Source of the DNA: an uncultured delta proteobacterium
GTDB taxonomy: Bacteria > Myxococcota_A > Polyangia > Polyangiales > Polyangiaceae
Length of the DNA: 13,143 nucleotides
Reading direction: 5' to 3'
Assembly (NCBI GenBank): GCA_903858055.1
Contig: CAIOHM010000260.1
Coordinates: forward strand, 1-13,143
Shown here: one piece after another, positions 1 through 7,044 of the stretch
How positions within the stretch are numbered: position 1 is the first letter of the stretch
Layout: each line of letters begins with the position of its first letter
Program-made: the position numbers and the translations under genes
The notes under the pieces: generated by a model
Told to the model about the DNA's origin: nothing
What the model saw: only the letters and a program-made list of their open reading frames with translations
The model's database searches: none

Positions 1-1
1 C

Positions 2-229
2 GAGGTGGTGGTCGACGGCGAGTGGGGCTGGCTCGTGGACCAAGACGCGGGCGCGATCGCCGCACGCATGCGCGAGGCCATGGCGGACCGGGCGCGCGTG
101 CGCCGCATGGGGGAGCGTGCGCGCCAGTACGTGCACGAAACCTGCCGCATCGAGGCCATGTGCGAAGGCTACGGGCGCGTGTACCGCCAGCTCGTCGCCA
201 CGCGGGCCCTCGCGGCGCGCGGACGCTAG
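2..229 (+). CDS. C-terminal fragment of a GT4-like glycosyltransferase (5' end outside window)
   Basis: Only the last ~75 codons are present and the frame is open to the left edge, so the true start lies upstream. The visible part reads like the end of a GT-B fold, GT4-type glycosyltransferase: a 'dGewGwLV' stretch like the usual 'dGxtGlLv' nucleotide-sugar-domain segment, followed by helical Arg/Ala-rich sequence (A-D-R-A-R-V-R-R-M-G-E-R-A-R) and a final amphipathic helix ending Y-G-R-V-Y-R-Q-L. This pattern is typical of the C-terminal helices of such enzymes, which add sugars from nucleotide-sugar donors at the cytoplasmic face. The catalytic EX7E region is outside the window, so donor and acceptor cannot be judged. 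It ends 24 bp before the GT87-like gene on the same strand, so the two are probably one operon. Family assignment is moderate because it rests on the tail alone. Confidence 0.72.
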   Translation, partial: EVVVDGEWGWLVDQDAGAIAARMREAMADRARVRRMGERARQYVHETCRIEAMCEGYGRVYRQLVATRALAARGR

Positions 230-253
230 CGCGAGAAGAGAGCCCGTCGACGC

Positions 254-1654
254 ATGCCTTCGCCTCGCCGCTTCGCGCCCTTCTCAGCGTTCGTCTTCGT
301 GGCGTTCGTTTGGGTGAACCAGGGCATCGGCGCCGGCGACTGGAACGCGTTCAAAGAGCGCGTCGTCGAGGCGCACACCGCGTCGACCGCCGAGCGGCTG
401 TGGTACCCGTTTGCGTTCCTCTACCGGCGCTCGCTCGACGAGGCGATCTACTGGTCGACCTCGGGCGCGGTCCTCGGCCGTGCCTACGACCCCGCGGTCC
501 TCGATCGCGGCGCAGCACCCGAATCGTTCTCGCGTCCGCTGCCGGTCGCCGATGGCCACCTCCACCTGCCGTACGTCGAGGTTCCCTTCGAGTACCCGCC
601 GCCGGCGCTCCTCGTCACCGTGCCCTTGCGCCTCGTCGCGGACTCGTTCCTCGCCTACGGCTACGCGTTCGGGGCTCTCATGGCGCTCGCCCTGGCGGCT
701 TCGGTGGCGCTCGCCCTTCGCGTGGCGCGCACGCCGTCACCGACGTCCCTGCTCGGAGACCGTCGCTGGTGGGCTGCGTCCTTGCTCGTGCTCGCGCATG
801 GCGGCATCGCGGTGCAGCGCCTCGACGCGGTGCTGGCGGTCCTGCTCGCGGGGGTCGCGTGGGCGGCGCTCGAACGGCGAACGACGGCGCTCGGGGTCTT
901 TCTCGGGCTCGCAGCGGCGACGAAGCTCCTCCCCGTGCTCTTCTTCCCGCTCGTGATCGCCGCGGACCGCGCGTTCTTTCGAGAGCCAAAGCGAATGTTG
1001 CAGGTTGCAGCCATCGCCTTCCTCACCGGGTCCGTGGCCATGGCCCCAATGGCCCTCGGCGGCGGCTTCCTCGAGGTGCTCCGCTTCCACGGGCAGCGCG
1101 GCCTTCACGTGGAGTCGCTCCTCGGCTCGCTCTACGGCGCCGTGATGGCCCTCGCCGGCTCGCGGCAGGTGGCCACGCACGACTTCGGGTCCATGAACTT
1201 CCACGGTCCTGGCTCGGCGCTCCTCGCCCAGCTCGCGACGCCGCTCATGCTCGCCGGCGTGGCGTACGTCACCGTCACCACGTATCGGAGCCCTCGCGGC
1301 GAATCCCTGCGCGAACGCTCCGCGTGCCTCGCCTGCGCCATGCTCGCGCTCGCCACCGTGCTCTGGCTCACGGGGAAGGTCTTCTCTCCGCAGTACATGA
1401 CCTGGGGCATCCCGCTCGCCCTCGCGATCCCCGGAGCCCGCGCGCGTACCCCGATCGCCCTCCTCTTCGCGGCGCTGCTCCTCAGCCAGGTGTACCTGCG
1501 CGGCTACTACGACCACGTCTTCGAGCAGCGCGTGGCGGGCATCGTGACCCTGCTCGCGCGCCAAGCCGTGCTCGTGGCGCTCTTCTTGACCCTCGTGCGT
1601 GAGCTCCGCTCGGACGCGCGCGAGGCTAGCGGCGCTCTTCGCGAAGCCGCCTGA
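254..1654 (+). CDS. GT87/DUF2029-type integral-membrane glycosyltransferase
   Basis: A 466-residue polytopic membrane protein resembling the GT87 (DUF2029, PimE-like) GT-C family. Such enzymes take a sugar, typically mannose, from a polyprenyl-phosphate donor and add it to a lipid-linked acceptor on the outer side of the cytoplasmic membrane. Visible landmarks are a first membrane segment at about residues 7-25, a loop with G-D-W-N (D28), the family-like E113-Y-P-P-P117 before the next membrane helix, an 'A-A-A-T-K-L-L-P' helix (about 217-224), a following 'F-H-G-Q-R-G-L-H-V-E-S' segment, and G374-K-V-F-S-P-Q-Y381, which is characteristic of this family. The ATG at 254 follows a purine-rich GAGAAGAGAG stretch. 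The gene sits 24 bp after a glycosyltransferase and is probably co-transcribed with it. Its last 29 bp overlap the convergent flippase gene. The exact sugar and acceptor are unknown; a mannosyltransferase is the best guess. Confidence 0.82.
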   Translation: MPSPRRFAPFSAFVFVAFVWVNQGIGAGDWNAFKERVVEAHTASTAERLWYPFAFLYRRSLDEAIYWSTSGAVLGRAYDPAVLDRGAAPESFSRPLPVADGHLHLPYVEVPFEYPPPALLVTVPLRLVADSFLAYGYAFGALMALALAASVALALRVARTPSPTSLLGDRRWWAASLLVLAHGGIAVQRLDAVLAVLLAGVAWAALERRTTALGVFLGLAAATKLLPVLFFPLVIAADRAFFREPKRMLQVAAIAFLTGSVAMAPMALGGGFLEVLRFHGQRGLHVESLLGSLYGAVMALAGSRQVATHDFGSMNFHGPGSALLAQLATPLMLAGVAYVTVTTYRSPRGESLRERSACLACAMLALATVLWLTGKVFSPQYMTWGIPLALAIPGARARTPIALLFAALLLSQVYLRGYYDHVFEQRVAGIVTLLARQAVLVALFLTLVRELRSDAREASGALREAA

Positions 1655-2990
1655 CGAGCAAAGCGGCGAAGGCGAGCGCCAAGAGGAGCTGCACGAGTGA
1701 GGTGGAGAGGGCCAAGCCTTCGAGCCCGAGCGGCCTCACGAGCACGGCGTTCAGCGCGAGGTTCGCCGCAGCGTTGAGCACGCCGAGGGGGAACATGATG
1801 CGTGCGTTCTGCAACGAAACGTGCGCGCGTGCGAGTACGAGCAGGCACCCAAAGGGGACGGCGCCGGCGAGCGCGTAGGGGAGGATCTCCGCCATGCGCG
1901 CGAGCCCCGCCGTGTCCATCTCGCCGTGGCCAAACGCCAGCGCGAGGATCGGCTCTCGAAAGAGGTGGAGCAAGCCCGCGAGCGCTGCGACGAACGCCGT
2001 CGTCGCCGCGAGGGCACGCAGCACCATGGGGCCGAGCGTCTGGGCGCCGTGCACCGTCACGCGGTGAGCGAACGCCCCGACGAGGATCGGGAAAACGGTG
2101 GCCTGCAGCACGGTAAGCGGGAGCCCGGCGATGTCGAACGTGTAGCGAAGCAGCGTGCCGCCGCCGACGAAGCCCGTGGCCGCGGCGAAGGCCTGGTCGA
2201 CCACGGGGTTGATGCGCGTCACCGCCGAGCCACCCGCCTCGGAGGCGACCATGCGCAGAAAGCGCCGCACTTCGGGGGAAGCGACGAGCGCAGGCCGCAG
2301 CGTGAGGCCGGTGGTCCGCGAGACCGCGACGAAGAGCACCGCGACCGCCGTGCCCTCGCCGGCCACGAGCCACCACGGCAAGACCGCGATGCCGAGGCTC
2401 GACGTCCGCGAGAGGCCGAGGAGCGTCAGGCCCATGCCGAGGCCCGAGGCGGCCGGGTGGAGCGCGTAGCGCTGGTGGGCGTTTGCGAGCCCCACGAGGA
2501 AGGCGCGGCAGCCCATGGCGATCACGAGGAGCGCGAGGGGCACGATCATCGCGAGCTCCAGGCGCGAACGCGCGCCGGTGGTGGCGAAGAGCGCGTGACC
2601 GAGGCCGAGCAGGGAGGCGACGGCGCTCGCCGCGAGCGTGCTCACGAGCGTCGCGCCAAAGAGCCCGCGAACGACGGGGCCGAGCTCGTCGGGCCGCTTC
2701 AGACGCAGCTCGGTCACCACGGGGATCAGCACCGAGTCTTGGAACGCGGCGACGACGATGCTCCCGAGGAACGTGTAGAGTGCACCGAGAAGCATGTACG
2801 CGTCGGTGGCCTCGCTGCGGCCGAACCACGCGGCGAGCAGCAGCGGCAGCAAGGCCTCCCCGCCGCGCAGAACGATCTGGAGCGGCAAGAGCAAGAGCGC
2901 CGTGCGGAGCACCTGGGGGGCCGCGACGGGGGCGTGCGGAGCCGAGGGCGACGGCCCAGACGGCCCGGACGGCTCGGACGGCGCAGTCAC
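1626..2990 (-). CDS. MurJ/MviN-like polysaccharide or lipid-linked sugar flippase (MOP superfamily)
   Basis: A 454-residue, mostly membrane-embedded protein of the MurJ/MviN branch of the MOP exporters, which flip undecaprenyl-linked intermediates across the cytoplasmic membrane. Evidence includes the N-terminal F56-G-R-S-E-A-T-D-A-Y65 block (MurJ has FG...TDAF), a following '...V-L-I-P-V-V-T-E-L' helix, and R259-I-N-P-V-V-D265 with the 'G-G-G-T-L-L-R-Y...L-P-L-T-V-L' helix that is typical of MurJ TM7-8. About 12-14 hydrophobic segments are apparent. It is shorter than E. coli MurJ (just over 510 residues). Residues 1-24 are a Ser/Pro/Gly-rich cytoplasmic tail. The GTG start overlaps the TGA of the upstream GT4 gene (GTGA, 2987-2990), so the two are translationally coupled. 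That partnership suggests a dedicated flippase for a surface glycan rather than the housekeeping lipid II flippase, but this is inference. Confidence 0.85.
   Translation of the reverse strand: MTAPSEPSGPSGPSPSAPHAPVAAPQVLRTALLLLPLQIVLRGGEALLPLLLAAWFGRSEATDAYMLLGALYTFLGSIVVAAFQDSVLIPVVTELRLKRPDELGPVVRGLFGATLVSTLAASAVASLLGLGHALFATTGARSRLELAMIVPLALLVIAMGCRAFLVGLANAHQRYALHPAASGLGMGLTLLGLSRTSSLGIAVLPWWLVAGEGTAVAVLFVAVSRTTGLTLRPALVASPEVRRFLRMVASEAGGSAVTRINPVVDQAFAAATGFVGGGTLLRYTFDIAGLPLTVLQATVFPILVGAFAHRVTVHGAQTLGPMVLRALAATTAFVAALAGLLHLFREPILALAFGHGEMDTAGLARMAEILPYALAGAVPFGCLLVLARAHVSLQNARIMFPLGVLNAAANLALNAVLVRPLGLEGLALSTSLVQLLLALAFAALLVRRLREERR
2952..2978 (-). repeat. Three tandem 9-bp units in the flippase N-terminus
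   Basis: Three consecutive 9-bp units on the + strand (cggcccaga, cggcccgga, cggctcgga) encode, on the minus strand, the tripeptides S-E-P, S-G-P, S-G-P near the N-terminus of the flippase. The unit length is a multiple of three, so copy-number change would keep the frame. It lies in a non-membrane tail and is probably tolerated slippage sequence. Confidence 0.75.
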
Positions 2991-4261
2991 GGGCGCGGAC
3001 CGAACACGATGCGCTCGAGCTCACGCTGGAGGCGTGCCGCGTGCGGGCGCGAGTCGAACTCGGTCTCGGCGCGGTGACGAGACGCCGCCCCGTGTTTTGC
3101 ACGCAATTCCGGATCGCGAACATAACGCGCGATGGCGTGCGCGAGCGCGTTCACGTCCGCGGGGCGACCCGGGAGCAGCGCCCCGTTGACGCCGTCTTCG
3201 ACCATCTCGCCCATCCCGCCCACGTCGAAGACGCAGACGGGCTTGCCGAGCGCCATGGCTTCGAGGACCGCGCGGGGGAGGGGATCTTCGTAGATGCTCG
3301 GAACGACCGAGACGTCGAACTCGCGCACGTAGGGCTTTACGTCCGAGCGAAAGCCCGGGAAGACGAAGGTGTTCTCGAGCCCGAGCTCACGCACGAGCGC
3401 ACGGCACTCCTCGAGGTGGTCGGGGACGACGTCTTGGGGCGTGTCGCCGAAGGCCACGAAGCGCACGCGGCGCCGGAGCTCGTCGTCGAGCATGGGCAGC
3501 ACGAGCTTCGCCGCGCGCACGAACTCCACGTAGCCCTTCTTCGGGAGAATGCGGCCCTGGCTGCCGACGACGATCGCGTCTTCGGGCCAGCCGAACTCGG
3601 CGCGGATCTTCCGCTCCGTGGTCCCCGCGGCGTACTCGACGACGTCGATCGCGTCGTGCGTGAGCTTCACCTTCTCGGGGCAGTGCGGGTAGAGCACCGT
3701 GGTCGCACGCGAGACGCAGCAGATGCTGGCGACGCCCTCGCTCTTCGCGAGCGCCGAGTGGAGCGGCCGGATCGGCGCGCCGACCGAGGTGTAGAAGCAA
3801 TGCCAGAGCGACGGGATGCCCGTCATGGCCGAGATGCCACCGCCGGCGAAGCACGCGGTCGTGCCGTTGCAGAAGATCGCGTCGTAGCGACCCTCGCGTG
3901 CGAGCTTCGCAAGACGGAAAAATCCTCGGCCTCCGCGGAAGACGTTGCCGGAGGCCCGCATGAGCTTCCGTGCGCCGGCGACCTCGAAGTCTTCGCGCTC
4001 GATCGCCCGATCCCACGGCTCCACGATGTTCTCGACGAGGTCCGGCTCCAGGTGGATCTCGTCGGCGATTCCAGGCTCCGAGAGCAGCTCGCTCACGACG
4101 CCCGCGCGCGGGACCACGACGCTCTTGTGCATACGCGAAGCATCCGCAAACTTGAGGATGTAATACAGCGTACGACCGGGGCCCCCGTTGCGCGAGGTGT
4201 CGTTGATGAAGAGCACGCGGAGCGGTCGCGGGAGCTCGGGCAGCGCTTCGGTGGGGGCCAT
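2987..4261 (-). CDS. GT4 family glycosyltransferase
   Basis: A 424-residue soluble GT-B fold enzyme (ATG at 4261) that would transfer a sugar from a nucleotide-sugar donor to a lipid-linked or polysaccharide acceptor at the inner membrane face. The N-terminal domain begins R-V-L-F-I-N-D followed by N-G-G-P-G-R-T-L (residues 25-32), the usual glycine-rich acceptor-side loop. The C-terminal domain starts with G-S-Q-G-R-I-L-P-K-K-G-Y (about 233-244), a classic GT4 segment with the phosphate-contacting Arg/Lys. The catalytic-site motif is Y-E325-D-P-L-P-R-A-V-L-E334-A-M, then G-K-P-V and G-G-M-G-E-M-V. In register the first acid of EX7E is D326, preceded by E325. An in-frame GTG at 4276 is an alternative start adding five residues; neither start has a clear Shine-Dalgarno. 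It is the first gene of a two-gene unit with the flippase (GTGA overlap), and divergent from the exporter gene. Confidence 0.9.
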   Translation of the reverse strand: MAPTEALPELPRPLRVLFINDTSRNGGPGRTLYYILKFADASRMHKSVVVPRAGVVSELLSEPGIADEIHLEPDLVENIVEPWDRAIEREDFEVAGARKLMRASGNVFRGGRGFFRLAKLAREGRYDAIFCNGTTACFAGGGISAMTGIPSLWHCFYTSVGAPIRPLHSALAKSEGVASICCVSRATTVLYPHCPEKVKLTHDAIDVVEYAAGTTERKIRAEFGWPEDAIVVGSQGRILPKKGYVEFVRAAKLVLPMLDDELRRRVRFVAFGDTPQDVVPDHLEECRALVRELGLENTFVFPGFRSDVKPYVREFDVSVVPSIYEDPLPRAVLEAMALGKPVCVFDVGGMGEMVEDGVNGALLPGRPADVNALAHAIARYVRDPELRAKHGAASRHRAETEFDSRPHAARLQRELERIVFGPRP

Positions 4262-4431
4262 GGGAGAGCCGGTCACTACACGAGGACGCGCGGGCCGAGA
4301 AGCGCTGCGCGGCGAGGTCTTCCAGTGAGAGTGGAGTGGCGCAAAGGCTTCGCGGCGGCGCCCCGGCGTCGTCCGCTCGGGTGACGTCCGTTTCGTTTCA
4401 TCGGATGCGCAGGCGCGCTAGGTCGTCGTGC
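4262..4431. other. Divergent intergenic region between GT4 and RND exporter genes
   Basis: About 170 bp separate the two divergent starts, so promoters for both units should lie here. I could not find a convincing -35/-10 pair, operator palindrome or riboswitch on either strand; the sequence is GC-rich apart from a short T-rich patch near 4389-4400. In-frame upstream starts for the exporter exist at 4336 and 4405, so part of this stretch could be coding. Confidence 0.5.
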
Positions 4432-7044
4432 ATGTTCTTTCGCGCGATCACGCGCTTGGTCGACGGCGCTGGGCGCCGGCCGTACCTCGTGCTGGCCCTC
4501 ACGCTGCTCTTCTCCGCAGCCTCGTGGATCTACGCCCGCAAGCTCGAGCTCCGCTCGGACTTCCTCGAGCTCCTGCCGCGCGACAGCCCAGGCTTCATGG
4601 CCTACGAGCACCAGCTCGGCCGCGTCGGCGGCGGCGCTTCGTTCAACTTCGTCGTGGAGTCGCCCGACCCGCTCGCCAACCGCCGCTTCGTCGACGCGCT
4701 CAAGGCGAAGATCCTCGAGCGCCAAGCCGCGGCGAAGAGCTGCGCCGCCGCGTGCACCGAGGAGTCGTGCCGCGAGGCGTGCCCGAAGAACTACGTGATG
4801 TACCTCGAGGCCGGCACGCGCGAGGTGCACGACTTCTTCGAGCACACCAAGTGGCTCTACGCCTCGCTCGAGGACCTCGAAGACGCCGACCGCTCGCTCG
4901 ACGAGCAGATCGCGTTCCAGAGCGGGCTCGTCGCCGACCTCAGCGAGCCGAAGGCCGAGGAGGGCGCGGGCGCCGGGGAGGGCGGAGCGAGCGGCGGCGA
5001 CGCGAAGCCGAAGAAGAAGAGCGCGCTCGGCCTCGACGAACAGCACGATCGTTGGGAGAAGAGCTCGAAGAAGTACGACGACTTCCCCACGGGCTACTTC
5101 GAGACGGCCGACGGCAAGCGGGCCGTCCTGCGTGCAATCACGAGCGCCTCCGGTACCGGCGGCGCGAGCGGCGACGTCTTCACCGCGCAGATGACCGACC
5201 TCGTGAAGGAGGTCGGCCCCGCGGCGTTCCACCCGGAGATGCAGGTCGGTTACGCCGGCGACATCCCGAACGCGAAAGAGGAGAAAGAGTCGATCATGAG
5301 CGAGGCCGTCTGGGCGGCCGTCGCGGCGTCGCTCCTCTCGCTCGCGGGCATCGTCGTCTACTTCCGGTCGATCTGGTCGCTGGTCATCGTCTTCGTGCCG
5401 GTCTTCATCGGCGTCGGCGCCGCCTACGCGTTCGCGACGGCGACCTTCGGCTACGTGAACACCGCGGGCGCGTTCCTCGGGGCCATCATCGTCGGCAACG
5501 GCATCAACTACCCCATCGTGCTCTTCGCCCGTTACCGCGAGTTCCGTGCGCGCGGCATGAGCGGCGAAGAGGCGCGTCGCGAGGCGGTGCTCAACGCGTT
5601 CCGAGCCGAGCTCGTCGGGGCGGCCGTCGCGGGCATCGCCTACGGCTCGCTTACGGTCACGCGCTTCCGCGGCTTCTCGCAGTTCGGCGCGATTGGCTTC
5701 TTCGGCATGCTCCTCGTGTGGATGAGCATCATCCCGGTGGTTCCGGCGCTCATCGTCGCCATCGAGAACCTCCAGCCAAAGCTCCCCGCGTTCCTCCGCG
5801 ACCGCGCGTCCGGCGTGCGCGAAGACGGCACGCGCGGGCCCCTCGTGCGTGTCCTCGCCTCCGTGACCGAGCGCCACGCGAAGCCGCTCGTGGTCCTGGG
5901 TGTACTCATCTCCCTCGCCGCCGCGGTGCAGATCCCCCGCTACCTGGCCGATCCCTGGGAATACAGCTTTCACAAGCTCGGGTCGAAGTCGACGAAGCAG
6001 AGCGGCGCGGGCATTTGGTCGAACAAGTGCGACGAGGTCTTCGCGGGCAAGCAAGACATCTCGGGCGTGCGCATGCTCGCGGACTCGCCCGAGCAAGTGC
6101 CGCTCTTGAAGGAGAAGATCTTCGCGAACGACGCCGCCGACCCCGAGGGGCGCCTCATCGAGAAGCTCGTCACGATTCAAGACTTCCTCCCGGGCACGCG
6201 CGCGGAGCAAGACGCGAAGCTCGAAGTCATCGAGCGCATGCTCGACCGCCTCTCGCCCGGCGTTCTCGCGCGTCTCTCCGAAAGCGAACGCAAGCGCGTC
6301 GACGAGATGCGACCGCCCTCGGATCTGCACGTGATCGAAGGAAAAGACCTGCCCGATCTGCTGCGCCGTCGCTTCGAGGAGAACGACGGCCGCATCGGTA
6401 CGCTCTTCTATGCGCAATACAAGTCTTCGGTCTCCCAGGGTAACGGGCGCACGGCGCTCCGCCTCGCGAAGACGATGGACAACATCCGCCTCGACGACGG
6501 GACCCTCGTGCGCACCGCGAGCCGCGCCAGCGTGTATGCGGCCATGATCGAGTCCATGCGCCGCGACGGCCCCCTCGCGACAGGCGCCTCGTTCCTCGCG
6601 GTGATCCTCGTCGTCCTCGTGGCGACGCACAACCTGCGCGGCTCCGTCGCGGTGCTCTCGGCGCTCGTGATGGGCGTCGTGATCACGCTCGGCTGGGCGG
6701 CGTTCGATGACTTGCGCCTGAATTTCCTCAACTTCATCGCGCTCCCGATCACCTTCGGCATCGGCTGCGAGTACCCGTTCAACATCTACGACCGCTCACG
6801 CATCCTCAAGGGCGACGTCACGGCCGCGGTGCGTCGCTCGGGCGGCGCCGTGATGCTCTGCAGCTACACGACCATCATCGGCTACGGCTCGCTGCTCGTC
6901 TCGGACCAGCAAGCGGTGGCATCTTTCGGGCGCCTCGCAGTCGTCGGCGAGATCGCGTGCGTGGCGATGGCGGTGGCGTTCTTGCCCGCGCTGCTGCACC
7001 TCCTCGGCGCGGTCTACTCGCCCTCGCACGAAGAGGCGCAGTAG
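4432..7044 (+). CDS. RND superfamily (MMPL/HpnN-like) lipid exporter
   Basis: An 870-residue membrane protein with the RND two-repeat layout: one membrane helix (about 18-34), a large periplasmic domain (about 35-288), five helices (about 292-445), another helix (about 486-503), a second periplasmic domain, then five helices to the end. The segment 'L-R-S-D-F-L-E-L-L-P' just after TM1 is typical of the MMPL/hydrophobe-exporter branch, which moves lipids and hopanoids rather than drugs. No membrane-fusion or outer-membrane partner lies nearby, as is usual for that branch. Oddities: the MMPL 'G-x-G-x-D-Y' sites read N359-Y360 (first half) and E780-Y781 (second half); periplasmic domain 1 has a C104-x3-C108-x4-C113-x3-C117 cluster and a Gly/Ala/Glu/Lys-rich low-complexity stretch (172-196). 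I chose the ATG at 4432 because homology-like sequence begins there; 4405 and 4336 are possible. It is followed without spacing by the GT22-like gene, suggesting it exports that enzyme's product. Confidence 0.85.
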   Translation: MFFRAITRLVDGAGRRPYLVLALTLLFSAASWIYARKLELRSDFLELLPRDSPGFMAYEHQLGRVGGGASFNFVVESPDPLANRRFVDALKAKILERQAAAKSCAAACTEESCREACPKNYVMYLEAGTREVHDFFEHTKWLYASLEDLEDADRSLDEQIAFQSGLVADLSEPKAEEGAGAGEGGASGGDAKPKKKSALGLDEQHDRWEKSSKKYDDFPTGYFETADGKRAVLRAITSASGTGGASGDVFTAQMTDLVKEVGPAAFHPEMQVGYAGDIPNAKEEKESIMSEAVWAAVAASLLSLAGIVVYFRSIWSLVIVFVPVFIGVGAAYAFATATFGYVNTAGAFLGAIIVGNGINYPIVLFARYREFRARGMSGEEARREAVLNAFRAELVGAAVAGIAYGSLTVTRFRGFSQFGAIGFFGMLLVWMSIIPVVPALIVAIENLQPKLPAFLRDRASGVREDGTRGPLVRVLASVTERHAKPLVVLGVLISLAAAVQIPRYLADPWEYSFHKLGSKSTKQSGAGIWSNKCDEVFAGKQDISGVRMLADSPEQVPLLKEKIFANDAADPEGRLIEKLVTIQDFLPGTRAEQDAKLEVIERMLDRLSPGVLARLSESERKRVDEMRPPSDLHVIEGKDLPDLLRRRFEENDGRIGTLFYAQYKSSVSQGNGRTALRLAKTMDNIRLDDGTLVRTASRASVYAAMIESMRRDGPLATGASFLAVILVVLVATHNLRGSVAVLSALVMGVVITLGWAAFDDLRLNFLNFIALPITFGIGCEYPFNIYDRSRILKGDVTAAVRRSGGAVMLCSYTTIIGYGSLLVSDQQAVASFGRLAVVGEIACVAMAVAFLPALLHLLGAVYSPSHEEAQ
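7030..7036 (+). promoter_or_regulatory. Ribosome binding site for the GT22-like gene
   Basis: GAAGAGG lies inside the last codons of the exporter gene, 8 nt before the GTG at 7045, which itself directly follows the exporter TAG. This supports the non-ATG start and re-initiation coupling; no in-frame ATG occurs nearby. Confidence 0.65.

Noticed and set aside
22..1602. Long open frame of 526 codons on + in another frame over the GT4 tail and GT87 gene
   Set aside because: The translation is Arg/Pro/Ala-rich without domains, and it overlaps a gene with clear family motifs; it is a shadow typical of high GC.
4276..6630. 784-codon open frame on - antisense to the exporter
   Set aside because: Highly charged, Arg/Glu/His/Asp-rich translation with no fold signals; the opposite strand encodes a recognisable RND protein.
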